Shown here: positions 7,978 through 15,927 of the stretch, in pieces
How the letters are laid out: each line of letters starts with the position of its first letter
Numbering within the stretch: the first letter of the stretch is position 1
Source of the DNA: JAFNAG01 sp050011535
Lineage (GTDB): Bacteria > Acidobacteriota > UBA6911
Assembly: GCA_050011535.1 (NCBI GenBank)
Contig: JBEKIX010000004.1
Location: forward strand, 1 to 64,000
DNA: 64,000 bases
Direction: 5' to 3'
The notes under the pieces: generated by a model
Told to the model about the DNA's origin: nothing
What the model saw: the letters and a program-made list of their open reading frames with translations, nothing else
Database searches by the model: none
Translations under genes and position numbers: made by a program

Positions 7978-9306
7978 GTGCCAGCTCAGTATCATCACTC
8001 TATACGCTTCATGCCTGACAAATGCGGCGGTTGCATGTCTTGCATGCGCTCTTGTCCCACGGCGGCGGTGCGAGTTCGCGACGGACGGGCCATGAAGCTC
8101 GACGACCGTTGCATCGACTGTGGCGAGTGCATCAAGGTCTGCGAGAAGGGCGCCATCGTGCCTTTGACAGACCACATGGCTGACCTCTCCAAGTTCGACT
8201 ATGTGATTGCGATACCTTCGGCCGCCCTATATGCCCAGTTCGATGAGGACCTGCCCCCGGGAATCATTGTGGCGGCCTTGCAGCGCTGCGGCTTCAACAG
8301 TGTGGAGCCCTTGTCTCCTGCCTGTGACTCCGTAAGTGTCGCTACCGAGATCTTCCTGAGCGAGTATCGCGGCCAACTGCCATTGATTTCGTCGTACTGC
8401 CCCACCGTTGTGCGACTGGTGCAAGTGAAGTATCCTGAATTCGTCGGGCAGTTGCTGCCGGTCCTGACCCCGCGTGAAATCTCAGCTAAAGACGCCAAAG
8501 CGCGCATATCCGCGGAGACGCGGTTGCCTGCCAACCGGATCGGTGCTATCTACATCACTCCCTGTCCAGCCAAAATCGTGGCGATCCTTGAACATCCTGG
8601 CATGACGAATTCTTATTTGGACGGGGCGGTTTCCATCGCCGACCTGTATCAGACCCTGGCTCCAGCTGTGTCCCGAGTCAAAGAGGCGGTCGCGAGAATG
8701 GATGCAGGGGAGACGGCATCCGGCCTTAGCTGGGCATTTCTAGGTGCGCTGCCAAGATCCGTGCCCGTGGAGAACACCCTGTCGGTGGCTGGCTTACCCA
8801 ACGTGATCCGGATCTTGGACGATATCACTAAGGGAAAGCTCCGGAGGTACTCGTTCATCGAATGTCATGCCTGCCCTGAGGGGTGCATCGGTGGTTGCCT
8901 GACCGTGGAAAATCCCTACGTGGCGCGCGCGAAGATAGTCAAGCTGCGGCAGAAACTTCCGGCTGGCTCGGTCGTGGAACGGAAGGAAGTGGAACGTAGC
9001 TACCGGAAGGGAAGCTTCCTGATGAACGAGCCTTTCGCCAGCCGGCCGCTCAGGCCGATGGACGAAAACATCTCCGGGGCCATCGCCAAGATGAGGGATC
9101 GTGATCAGCTGATTTCTGAACTGCCAGGGATCGACTGCGGTGCCTGCGGCGCACCTTCGTGCCGTGCGTTTGCCGAGGATGTGATTCTGGGAGAAGTAGG
9201 GCGGGAATCCTGTACTTTCTTATGGCAGTCCGAGCTTTCGAAACGGGTGGAGGACCTTGCTCGCATGGTCCAGCTTCAGGGACCCCTGCGGGGAGGGAAA
9301 CCGTGA
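7978..9306 (+). CDS. [FeFe]-hydrogenase-like iron-sulfur protein with altered H-cluster loops
   Basis: A 442-residue protein starting at GTG (SD GAGGT, spacing 6). Residues 16-26 and 45-55 form two [4Fe-4S] ferredoxin motifs. A Fe-hydrogenase large-subunit domain follows: L1 SSYCP (C141), L2 TPCPAK (C196) and L3 ECHACPEGCIGG (C299, C303). The four cysteines that would hold the cubane of an H-cluster are kept. The proton-transfer cysteine of L1 is replaced by Tyr140, and the GGG of L3 reads GGC. The C-terminus has a further cluster motif, DCGACGAPSC plus C412, as in RnfB. It resembles the putative sensory [FeFe] proteins of anaerobes. It is probably not an efficient hydrogenase; electron relay or H2 sensing are the likely roles. 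Confidence 0.85.
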   Translation: MPAQYHHSIRFMPDKCGGCMSCMRSCPTAAVRVRDGRAMKLDDRCIDCGECIKVCEKGAIVPLTDHMADLSKFDYVIAIPSAALYAQFDEDLPPGIIVAALQRCGFNSVEPLSPACDSVSVATEIFLSEYRGQLPLISSYCPTVVRLVQVKYPEFVGQLLPVLTPREISAKDAKARISAETRLPANRIGAIYITPCPAKIVAILEHPGMTNSYLDGAVSIADLYQTLAPAVSRVKEAVARMDAGETASGLSWAFLGALPRSVPVENTLSVAGLPNVIRILDDITKGKLRRYSFIECHACPEGCIGGCLTVENPYVARAKIVKLRQKLPAGSVVERKEVERSYRKGSFLMNEPFASRPLRPMDENISGAIAKMRDRDQLISELPGIDCGACGAPSCRAFAEDVILGEVGRESCTFLWQSELSKRVEDLARMVQLQGPLRGGKP

Positions 9307-9656
9307 CGATTGCGGAAGCTGCCGAGAAAATCCGAGGAACGGTGGTTACCGGCACCTCCTACGCGGCCACGAGGGAAGTGCGCGGAGGATATGCATCGGA
9401 TCTTCTTTCGGACGCGATGGGGAACAGTCACGCCGGGGATTTGTGGGTGACGATGCAGAAGCACGTCAACATCGTGGCAGTCGCTCAGCTCAAGGGCTTG
9501 GCGGGCATCGTGCTCGTGAACGGTCGAGTGCCGGAAGAGGCTGCTATCGCCAGGGCTGAAGAGGAACACATACCCATAATCAGCACTGAATTGCCGGCTT
9601 TTGATGTAGTCGGGATTCTCTACAGTCAGGGTGTCAAGGGAAGGAGGTCGGCCTGA
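9303..9656 (+). CDS. DRTGG-domain protein (second copy)
   Basis: A 117-residue protein of the same family as the gene at 7169. It opens with VTIAEAAEKIRGTVV, followed by DLWVTMQKHVNIVAVAQL, GIVLVNGRVP and IPIISTELPAFDVVGILY. The GTG start at 9303 overlaps the TGA of the preceding gene (GTGA), so translation is coupled. The two DRTGG proteins bracket the ATPase and the [FeFe]-like protein, and may form a hetero-pair. It has no membrane segment, cysteine cluster or recognisable catalytic residue. The function is unknown. Confidence 0.78.
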   Translation: MTIAEAAEKIRGTVVTGTSYAATREVRGGYASDLLSDAMGNSHAGDLWVTMQKHVNIVAVAQLKGLAGIVLVNGRVPEEAAIARAEEEHIPIISTELPAFDVVGILYSQGVKGRRSA

Positions 9657-9658
9657 AA

Positions 9659-10954
9659 GTGTTTGTGATCGATCCCCATCTGCACACTTGCCTCTCGCCT
9701 TGTGCCGTGCTCGACATGCACCCGTCGGGATTGGTCGACGCGGCCATCGAAGCCGGATTGGACGCTCTTGCCGTGTGCGATCACAACTCGGCGGAGAATG
9801 TGGCGGCCGTCAAGAGGGCAGGGCTTACTGCAGGCATGGTGGTAATCCCGGGCATGGAGATCACAAGTGAAGAGGAGACCCATATTCTAGCCCTGCTCCC
9901 GACTGTCGAGGCGGCGCTCGAGCTGCAGTCGCGAGTTTATCGGTCGCTGCCGGGGCGTAACGACGAACGCGCCTTCGGGCTTCAGGTCATAGCAAACGAG
10001 CACGCGGAGGTGCTCGGCTTCAACGAACATCTCCTAGCCGGCGCGACTACTCTCGACGTCGACAGGGTCGTTGACGCCATCCACAATGCCCGGGGATTGG
10101 CGATTGCCTCTCATGTCGACCGTGAGAGATTCGGGATCATCGGCCAGCTCGGCATGATCCCTTCAGGACTGGAGCTGGATGCTCTTGAAATCTCGTGCCG
10201 GACTTCTCTTTCGGAAGCACGTGGCGCATTCGCCCCAAGGGACGAGTTTCCGCTCCTGTGCTCTTCTGATGCGCACGAGCCCAAGGATGTGGGCAGGGCC
10301 GTGACCTTTATGCTCCTGGCGGAGCCGACGCTGGCCGAGCTGCGGCGCGCGTTCGCGGGTGAAGACGGCAGGGCGATTCTCGGCGGAGGAAGGCCCATGG
10401 AAGACCTCGCGTTGCACATCCTCGATATCGCACAGAACAGCATCGAAGCCGGCGCCACCGCGATTGAAATTGATTTGCTGGAGTATCCGGCGGCGGACCA
10501 GCTCATTTTTGAAGTACGGGACAATGGGCACGGGATGGGACCGGAGATACTTGCCAAGGCAACGGATCCTTTCTATACCACCCGAACGACCCGCAGGGTG
10601 GGAATGGGCCTCGCGTTGCTCAGCGAGGCGGCACGCGCGGCTGGAGGCAGAGTGGAAATTGACTCAAAACCAGGGATGGGGAGCCGCGTAAAGGCTGTCT
10701 TTCAGTACCATCACATCGACAGGGCGCCAGTTGGGGACATAGAAACGACCCTGATGGTGTTGCTGGCCGGTCACCCGGATCTGGATATTCGCTTTAAGCA
10801 TTGCGTGGGGAGCGAGGCGTTTGAGATGGATGCGTTTCTCCTTCGCTCCTCCGGCACCGACCCGGCTTCACCGGACCGACTGGCCACGCTGCGTAAGGCG
10901 ATACGTCAGGGCGAAGCCGGCTTACGCGGGACGGGATCGCCAACAAGGCATTAG
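9659..10954 (+). CDS. PHP-domain phosphoesterase fused to an RsbW-like HATPase domain
   Basis: A 431-residue fusion. Residues 1-245 are a PHP metal-dependent phosphoesterase: the metal motif DPHLHT, then CDHNSA, PGMEIT, ASHVDRE and SSDAHE. Residues 247-431 are a GHKL ATPase with N box AQNSIEAGA, G1 RDNGHGMGPE and G2 GMGLALLSEA. In clostridial hydrogenase operons these two modules are normally separate neighbouring genes. The GTG start follows AAGGAGGT at 10 bases. An internal ATG (residue 247) with its own SD may also yield the ATPase alone. The substrate of the PHP part is unknown; the pairing suggests signalling or protein-state control tied to the complex rather than catalysis of H2. Confidence 0.85.
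   Translation: MFVIDPHLHTCLSPCAVLDMHPSGLVDAAIEAGLDALAVCDHNSAENVAAVKRAGLTAGMVVIPGMEITSEEETHILALLPTVEAALELQSRVYRSLPGRNDERAFGLQVIANEHAEVLGFNEHLLAGATTLDVDRVVDAIHNARGLAIASHVDRERFGIIGQLGMIPSGLELDALEISCRTSLSEARGAFAPRDEFPLLCSSDAHEPKDVGRAVTFMLLAEPTLAELRRAFAGEDGRAILGGGRPMEDLALHILDIAQNSIEAGATAIEIDLLEYPAADQLIFEVRDNGHGMGPEILAKATDPFYTTRTTRRVGMGLALLSEAARAAGGRVEIDSKPGMGSRVKAVFQYHHIDRAPVGDIETTLMVLLAGHPDLDIRFKHCVGSEAFEMDAFLLRSSGTDPASPDRLATLRKAIRQGEAGLRGTGSPTRH
10386..10399 (+). promoter_or_regulatory. Internal ribosome binding site and start for the ATPase module
   Basis: Inside the PHP-ATPase fusion GGAGGAAGGCCC precedes an in-frame ATG at 10397, which begins MEDLALHILDIAQNS, the usual start of free-standing homologues. 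The site suggests a second, shorter product of 185 residues, or a recent loss of the stop between two genes. Confidence 0.45.
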
Positions 10955-10972
10955 AGGTTTTGGAGGCCAAAC

Positions 10973-11461
10973 ATGGTTGACGTCACTAGGGTCCACGATA
11001 TCGTAGAACGGCACGGTGGCAAAAAGGGGCATATGATCGCCATCCTGCTCGATTGCCAGGAAGAGTATCGTTACCTTCCTAGAGAAGTTCTGGAGGAATT
11101 GTCCATCCAGATCAGCACTCCCCTGACTTCGATTCTCTCTATCGCCACTTTCTTCAGGGCCTTCAGCCTGAAGCCAGTGGGCCGCCACCAGGTCCATGTT
11201 TGCATGGGTACGGCCTGCAACATCCAGGGCGGACCCCAGCTCGTCGAAGCGCTCGAGCGCGAACTAAGGGTAAAGAGAGGCGAGACTACGCCTGACATGC
11301 AGTTTACGCTCGACACGGTAAACTGCGTCGGGTGTTGCGGATTGGCTCCCGTCATTACCGTAGGGCATGACGTGCATGGGAAGCTGAAGCAATCCGCCAT
11401 TCCCAGAATCGTAAAACGTTATCGGGCAAAGGAGGCAGCACATGCCGAGACTGTCCATTGA
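10973..11461 (+). CDS. nuoE: NuoE/HydC-like [2Fe-2S] subunit
   Basis: A 162-residue thioredoxin-fold subunit related to the 24-kDa subunit of complex I and HydC of bifurcating hydrogenases. The N-terminal helical part (KGHMIAILLDCQEEYRYLP) and the four [2Fe-2S] ligands in CMGTAC and NCVGCCGLAP are present. It partners NuoF and carries a side cluster near the FMN. The ATG follows GGAGG at 7 bases, and the 3' end overlaps the next gene by 20 bases. The gene order E, [2Fe-2S] protein, F, G matches the hydABC operons of fermentative anaerobes, with the catalytic [FeFe] subunit replaced. Confidence 0.92.
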   Translation: MVDVTRVHDIVERHGGKKGHMIAILLDCQEEYRYLPREVLEELSIQISTPLTSILSIATFFRAFSLKPVGRHQVHVCMGTACNIQGGPQLVEALERELRVKRGETTPDMQFTLDTVNCVGCCGLAPVITVGHDVHGKLKQSAIPRIVKRYRAKEAAHAETVH

Positions 11462-11825
11462 GGATCTAAAACGGATACGCGAAGACGCTAAACAAACCCT
11501 GACGCTGCGGTCCGGCATAGCTCGTGCCAAGGTTACCGTGCACATGGGCACCTGCGGCATCTCAGCCGGAGCGCGCGATGTCATGGGAGCGCTATTGAAG
11601 GAAATTGAAAACTTGAAGATCGATGACGTCATCGTGACTACATCAGGCTGCGCGGGGCTCTGCAGCCGCGAGCCGATGGCTACCGTGGAATTGGCGGGCC
11701 AGCCCCCGGTCAAGTATGTCGATTTGAAGCCCGACAGGATCGTGAGGGTGCTCAAAGAACACGTGCTCGGGGGCAAGATCGTTACCGACTTCGCTCTTGC
11801 GAGCGGTTGTGAAACAACCGGCTAA
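11442..11825 (+). CDS. Thioredoxin-like [2Fe-2S] ferredoxin
   Basis: A 127-residue protein of the small thioredoxin-like [2Fe-2S] family found between NuoE and NuoF in bifurcating hydrogenase operons. The cluster region is seen in HMGTCGISAGARDVM and TSGCAGLCSREPM. After an N-terminal helix the fold follows the NuoE C-terminal domain. AAAGGAGG lies 6 bases upstream of the ATG, which overlaps nuoE by 20 bases. It probably adds one electron-transfer centre on the NADH side; in related complexes the corresponding protein is an optional subunit. Confidence 0.85.
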   Translation: MPRLSIEDLKRIREDAKQTLTLRSGIARAKVTVHMGTCGISAGARDVMGALLKEIENLKIDDVIVTTSGCAGLCSREPMATVELAGQPPVKYVDLKPDRIVRVLKEHVLGGKIVTDFALASGCETTG

Positions 11826-11851
11826 GGGGCCGGCTGGGAGGCATAAAGACA

Positions 11852-13693
11852 ATGGCATTTCGCACACATGTTCTAGTTTGCGCAGGAACAGGATGCGTTT
11901 CCGGAGAGTCGTTCGCCACGGCTAAAGCATTGGAAGCCGAGGTGCAGAAACAAGGCCTGGCAGGCGAGGTCCAGGTGATCCGCACGGGTTGCCAGGGGTT
12001 TTGCGCTCAGGGTCCCATCGTGATCGTCCAGCCGGAGGGCATCTTCTACTGCGGCGTCAATCAGAAGTCGGCCGCACACTTGGTCCAGGAGCACCTGCTG
12101 AAGGGGCGGCCGGTCCAGAACCTGATGTATTCGCCGCCGGCAGAGAAGAGCCACATCCCCGCGCTGAAGGACATTCCATTCTTCGCCAAGCAGAAGCTGG
12201 TCGTGCTCCGAAATCGCGGCATTATCGATCCCGAACGCATCAATGACTACATCGCCGTTGACGGATACTCGGCATTGGCTAAGGCTGTGACTGAGATGGC
12301 GCCGGAACAGATCATAGGCGAGATCAAGCGCTCGGGGTTGAGAGGCCGTGGCGGCGGCGGGTTCCCTGCCGGCATCAAGTGGGAAACCTGCCGACATGCC
12401 GCCAAGGCGCGTGGGGTTGAACCGGTCGTCGTCTGCAATGCCGATGAAGGAGATCCCGGCGCCTTCATGGATCGAAGCATCATCGAGAGCGACCCGCACG
12501 CAGTGCTCGAGGGTATGATCATAGGTGCCCGTGCTATCGGCTGCCAGCAAGGCTTTATCTACATAAGGAACGAGTATCCGCTCGCCCGCGAGCGCCTGCT
12601 AAAGGCGATCGAGCAGGCACAGGACTACGGATTCCTGGGCAAGGACATCCTGGGCACCGGTATGGATTTCGACATCGAGATTGTCCAGGGCGCCGGCGCC
12701 TTTGTCTGTGGCGAATCTACCGCTTTGATGGCTTCGCTGGAGGGAAGGGTCGGCGAGCCCCGGGCTAAGTACATCCATACCGTCGAGTATGGTTACCAGA
12801 ACCGCCCCACTAATTTGAATAATGTGGAAACCTGGGCGAACGTGCCCCTCATTATTAACCGAGGTGCGCAGTGGTTTGCTGGCATGGGCACTGGCGAGGT
12901 AAGCGAGAACCCGTGGAACGGCAGCAGCGGAACCAAGGTTTTCTCGATGGTGGGCAAGGTCAACAACACGGGCTTGATTGAAGTCCCGATGGGAATCACC
13001 CTGCGGGAGATTGTTTTTGACATCGGCGGAGGCATCCCCGGGGGACGTAAGTTTAAGGCAGTCCAGACGGGGGGGCCGTCGGGCGGCTGCCTGCCAGAGG
13101 AACTTCTCGACATGCCCGTCGATTTCGACAGCCTGACCGGGGCTGGATCGATGATGGGATCGGGCGGGATGATCGTAATGGACGACCAGACCTGCATGGT
13201 TGAGGTGGCCCGATACTTCATCTCCTTCCTTACCGAGGAATCGTGTGGCAAATGTGTTCCATGCCGTGAAGGGCTCAGAACCTCTTTGGATGCCCTGAAC
13301 CGCATTACCATGGGCAAGGGCAGCCCGGAGGACATCGACCTTCTCTACGAAATCGGAGCGGTGATGCAGGATTGCTGCCTCTGTGCCCTCGGCACTTCGG
13401 CGCCGAACCCGGTTCTATCGACACTCCAATACTTCAAAGAAGAGTTCAACGCCCACATCAAAGATCACATATGCCCTGCGGGTGCCTGCAGAGATCTGAT
13501 CGAATACGTGATTGACCCGGATAAATGCGATGGTTGTCACGCCTGTGTCGCCGGCTGCTCGACAAAGGCGATTATGGGTGATGTCAAGAAACTCCATCTG
13601 CTCGACAAGACGCTGTGCATCAAGTGCGGCGCCTGTGTCGAGATGTGCAAGCGTGAGGCAATCCTCAAGGTTCCTAGGAGTCATGCAGCATGA
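11852..13693 (+). CDS. nuoF: NuoF/HydB-like NADH-binding flavoprotein
   Basis: A 613-residue HydB-type subunit that exchanges electrons with NAD(H) through FMN. From the N-terminus: a [2Fe-2S] thioredoxin-like domain (C10, C15, C47, C51), the FMN/NADH core with RGRGGGGFPAG (164-174) and NADEGDPGAFMDR, the GAFVCGEST loop, and the [4Fe-4S] motif SCGKCVPCREG. It ends with two ferredoxin-type [4Fe-4S] motifs (CDGCHACVAGC and CIKCGACVEMC). This is longer than complex I NuoF (about 440) and matches HydB/HndC. Its TGA overlaps the next ATG (ATGA). The flavin here is the second candidate site of bifurcation in the assembly, beside the HdrA FAD. Confidence 0.95.
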   Translation: MAFRTHVLVCAGTGCVSGESFATAKALEAEVQKQGLAGEVQVIRTGCQGFCAQGPIVIVQPEGIFYCGVNQKSAAHLVQEHLLKGRPVQNLMYSPPAEKSHIPALKDIPFFAKQKLVVLRNRGIIDPERINDYIAVDGYSALAKAVTEMAPEQIIGEIKRSGLRGRGGGGFPAGIKWETCRHAAKARGVEPVVVCNADEGDPGAFMDRSIIESDPHAVLEGMIIGARAIGCQQGFIYIRNEYPLARERLLKAIEQAQDYGFLGKDILGTGMDFDIEIVQGAGAFVCGESTALMASLEGRVGEPRAKYIHTVEYGYQNRPTNLNNVETWANVPLIINRGAQWFAGMGTGEVSENPWNGSSGTKVFSMVGKVNNTGLIEVPMGITLREIVFDIGGGIPGGRKFKAVQTGGPSGGCLPEELLDMPVDFDSLTGAGSMMGSGGMIVMDDQTCMVEVARYFISFLTEESCGKCVPCREGLRTSLDALNRITMGKGSPEDIDLLYEIGAVMQDCCLCALGTSAPNPVLSTLQYFKEEFNAHIKDHICPAGACRDLIEYVIDPDKCDGCHACVAGCSTKAIMGDVKKLHLLDKTLCIKCGACVEMCKREAILKVPRSHAA

Positions 13694-15447
13694 AAACCAT
13701 CAAGCTCAAGATCGACGGAGTCGAAACAACAGCCGATGACAGGACGCCAGTGTTGGCCATTGCCGAGAAGCTGGGAATTAAGATTCCCACGCTGTGTCAT
13801 CACCCAATCCTGGAGCCCTACGGTGTCTGCCGCATCTGCACCGTGGAAGTGCGGTCGGGCAAACGGGTCCGCATGGTGACGGCATGCAATTACCCCGCAA
13901 CGAACGGCATCGAGGTGCTGACCAACTCCGACCGCGTGCGGCGCGATCGAAAGCTGATCATCGAGTGGCTCATGTCGCGTTGTGGCCATGTCCCCGTTCT
14001 GGAGCAGCTCGCCAAGGAATATGGCATCGTCGAGCCGAGATTCGGCCGTGGGGACGATGACTGCATCCTGTGCGGGCTCTGTGTGCGGGTATGCTCGGAC
14101 GTGGTTGGAGCCAACGTGCTTGGTTTTTTCGGCAGGGGCACGACGCGCGAGGTCTCGACGGCCTATGGTGAGACCTCTCCCAAATGCATCGCCTGCGGGG
14201 CGTGCGCGTACGTCTGCCCAACCGGAGCGATTCGCATCGAGAACGACTCCGAACTGGTACGCCAGGCACTCCCTCTCGGTCCGTTGACGCCCGTCGGCAT
14301 CCCGTTCATGCAGGCGGTCCCTCATAAGCCCGTCATCGACCGCGATTCGTGCATCCACTTCAAGACCGGCGAGTGCAAGGTGTGCGAGAAAGTCTGCGAG
14401 GTCAAGGCGATCGACCATAATCAGAAAGATCAGATCGAGGAGATTGATGTCGGCGCCGTGATTCTGGCCACCGGCTTCAAGGCCTCCGATCCCAAGGCTA
14501 TTCCGGAATACGGTTACGGAAAGTTTAAGAATGTCCTCACCGGCCTTGAGTTTGAGAAGATGAACAGCGCGTCCGGACCGACCGGGGGAAAAATCCTGCT
14601 CGCGAACAATCAAGAGCCCAAGCAAGTGGGCATCATCCATTGCGTCGGCAGCCGTGACGTGCGCCATAACAAGTATTGCTCCCGCGTTTGCTGCATGTAT
14701 GCCTTGAAGTTTGCGCACCTGATTAAGGAGAAGACTGGCGCGGAGGTCTACAACTTCTACATTGACATGCGCTGCTTCGGGAAAGGCTATGAGGAGTTTT
14801 ACCATCGACTCCTCGAGGAGGGCGTGCGGTTCATCCGTGGACGAGCCGCCTCGGTCACCGATTTTCCATTAAATGACAGAGAGGTGGGCAAGCTCGTGGT
14901 AAGGGTTGAAGACACGCTCATCGGAGAGGTGCGGCGGATCCCCCTGGACATGGTCGTCCTGGCGACGGGCCTGAGTCCGGCGGAGGATGCCGCTCGAATG
15001 GCGCGCACTTTCCACATCAGCTGCGGCGACGGATTCTTCATGGAAAGGCACCCGAAACTGGCCCCGGTGTCGACCGCAACCGATGGAATCTATATCGCAG
15101 GCGCTTGCCAGGGGCCTAAGGACATCCCGGATACGGTGGCCCAGGCTTCGGCGGCAGCTTCACTGGTCCAGTCTCTGATGTCCAAGGGCGAAATCGAGGT
15201 CGAATCTGCAACCAGCGTCGTGGATGCAGAGAAATGCGCCGGCTGCAGGATTTGCAATACGCTTTGCTCGCTGTCGGCCATCAGCTTTGACGAGGAGAAG
15301 AAAATCTCGGTCATCAACGACGTCCTCTGCAAAGGATGTGGTACATGCGCAGCGGCATGCCCGAGTGCTGCCATCATAGCAAGGCACTTCACCGATGAGC
15401 AGTTGTTTGCCGAGATGGAAGGAGCGCTGTATGACGTTCGAGCCTAA
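13690..15447 (+). CDS. NuoG N-terminus fused to HdrA C-terminal half
   Basis: A 585-residue chimera. Residues 1-75 are a [2Fe-2S] plant-type domain (C36, C47, C50, C66); the His/Cys cluster region of NuoG follows but lacks its CxxC ligands. Two [4Fe-4S] motifs lie at C125-C135 and C166-C176. From about residue 203 (IPFMQAVPHKPVIDRDSC) the sequence is the C-terminal part of HdrA: the CIHF...GECKVCEKVC cluster, the ILATGF and VVLATGL strands, the FAD-closing IYIAGACQGPKDIPDTVAQA, and two final [4Fe-4S] motifs (C516-C526, C547-C557). No dinucleotide GxGxxG is present; that part is in the hdrA gene at 6272-7141. The chimera thus links the NuoEF branch covalently to the HdrA branch. Confidence 0.9.
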   Translation: MKTIKLKIDGVETTADDRTPVLAIAEKLGIKIPTLCHHPILEPYGVCRICTVEVRSGKRVRMVTACNYPATNGIEVLTNSDRVRRDRKLIIEWLMSRCGHVPVLEQLAKEYGIVEPRFGRGDDDCILCGLCVRVCSDVVGANVLGFFGRGTTREVSTAYGETSPKCIACGACAYVCPTGAIRIENDSELVRQALPLGPLTPVGIPFMQAVPHKPVIDRDSCIHFKTGECKVCEKVCEVKAIDHNQKDQIEEIDVGAVILATGFKASDPKAIPEYGYGKFKNVLTGLEFEKMNSASGPTGGKILLANNQEPKQVGIIHCVGSRDVRHNKYCSRVCCMYALKFAHLIKEKTGAEVYNFYIDMRCFGKGYEEFYHRLLEEGVRFIRGRAASVTDFPLNDREVGKLVVRVEDTLIGEVRRIPLDMVVLATGLSPAEDAARMARTFHISCGDGFFMERHPKLAPVSTATDGIYIAGACQGPKDIPDTVAQASAAASLVQSLMSKGEIEVESATSVVDAEKCAGCRICNTLCSLSAISFDEEKKISVINDVLCKGCGTCAAACPSAAIIARHFTDEQLFAEMEGALYDVRA

Positions 15448-15862
15448 GATTGTGGGAATCCTCTGCAACTGGTGTTCCTATACCGGCGCCGATCTTGCCG
15501 GAACTGCGCGCATCAAGTACTCACCCAACGTACGCGTAATGCGGGTAATGTGTTCCGGCAGGGTTGACCCTACCTTCATCCTGAAGGCGTTCGCCGACGG
15601 CGCCGACGGAGTCCTCGTAGCCGGCTGCCACCCCGGGGACTGCCACTACATCGAGGGGAACTACAAGACCATGCGGAGAATGGCGCTTTTTAAGAAAATG
15701 CTGGCGGACTATGGCGTCGAACCAGGAAGATTCCGGCTTGAATGGGTCTCGGCATCGGAGGGCGATCGGTGGGCGGAAGTGGTAAACCAGATCACCGAGG
15801 ATGTGAGGAAACTGGGACCGGCACATTTCAGGACGGCACGGAAGAAAAAGATTCCTGCTTAA
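15431..15862 (+). CDS. mvhD: MvhD-like [2Fe-2S] electron-transfer subunit
   Basis: A 143-residue MvhD/FlpD-type protein that joins an Mvh hydrogenase to HdrA. Conserved cysteines: C12 and C15 (CNWCSY), C41 (MCSGRVDP), and C66 and C71 (GCHPGDCHY). The start ATG overlaps the NuoG-HdrA gene by 17 bases, so the connector is translated right after the HdrA C-terminal half it should bind. The C-terminus is basic (RTARKKKIP). Its presence supports direct contact of the hydrogenase with HdrA rather than with NuoG alone. Confidence 0.93.
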   Translation: MTFEPKIVGILCNWCSYTGADLAGTARIKYSPNVRVMRVMCSGRVDPTFILKAFADGADGVLVAGCHPGDCHYIEGNYKTMRRMALFKKMLADYGVEPGRFRLEWVSASEGDRWAEVVNQITEDVRKLGPAHFRTARKKKIPA

Positions 15863-15927
15863 GCGTCATGACATACCGAACGGAAGTGCTTGATATCTTT
15901 GAACTTTGATTGAAATCGGAGGGACGG

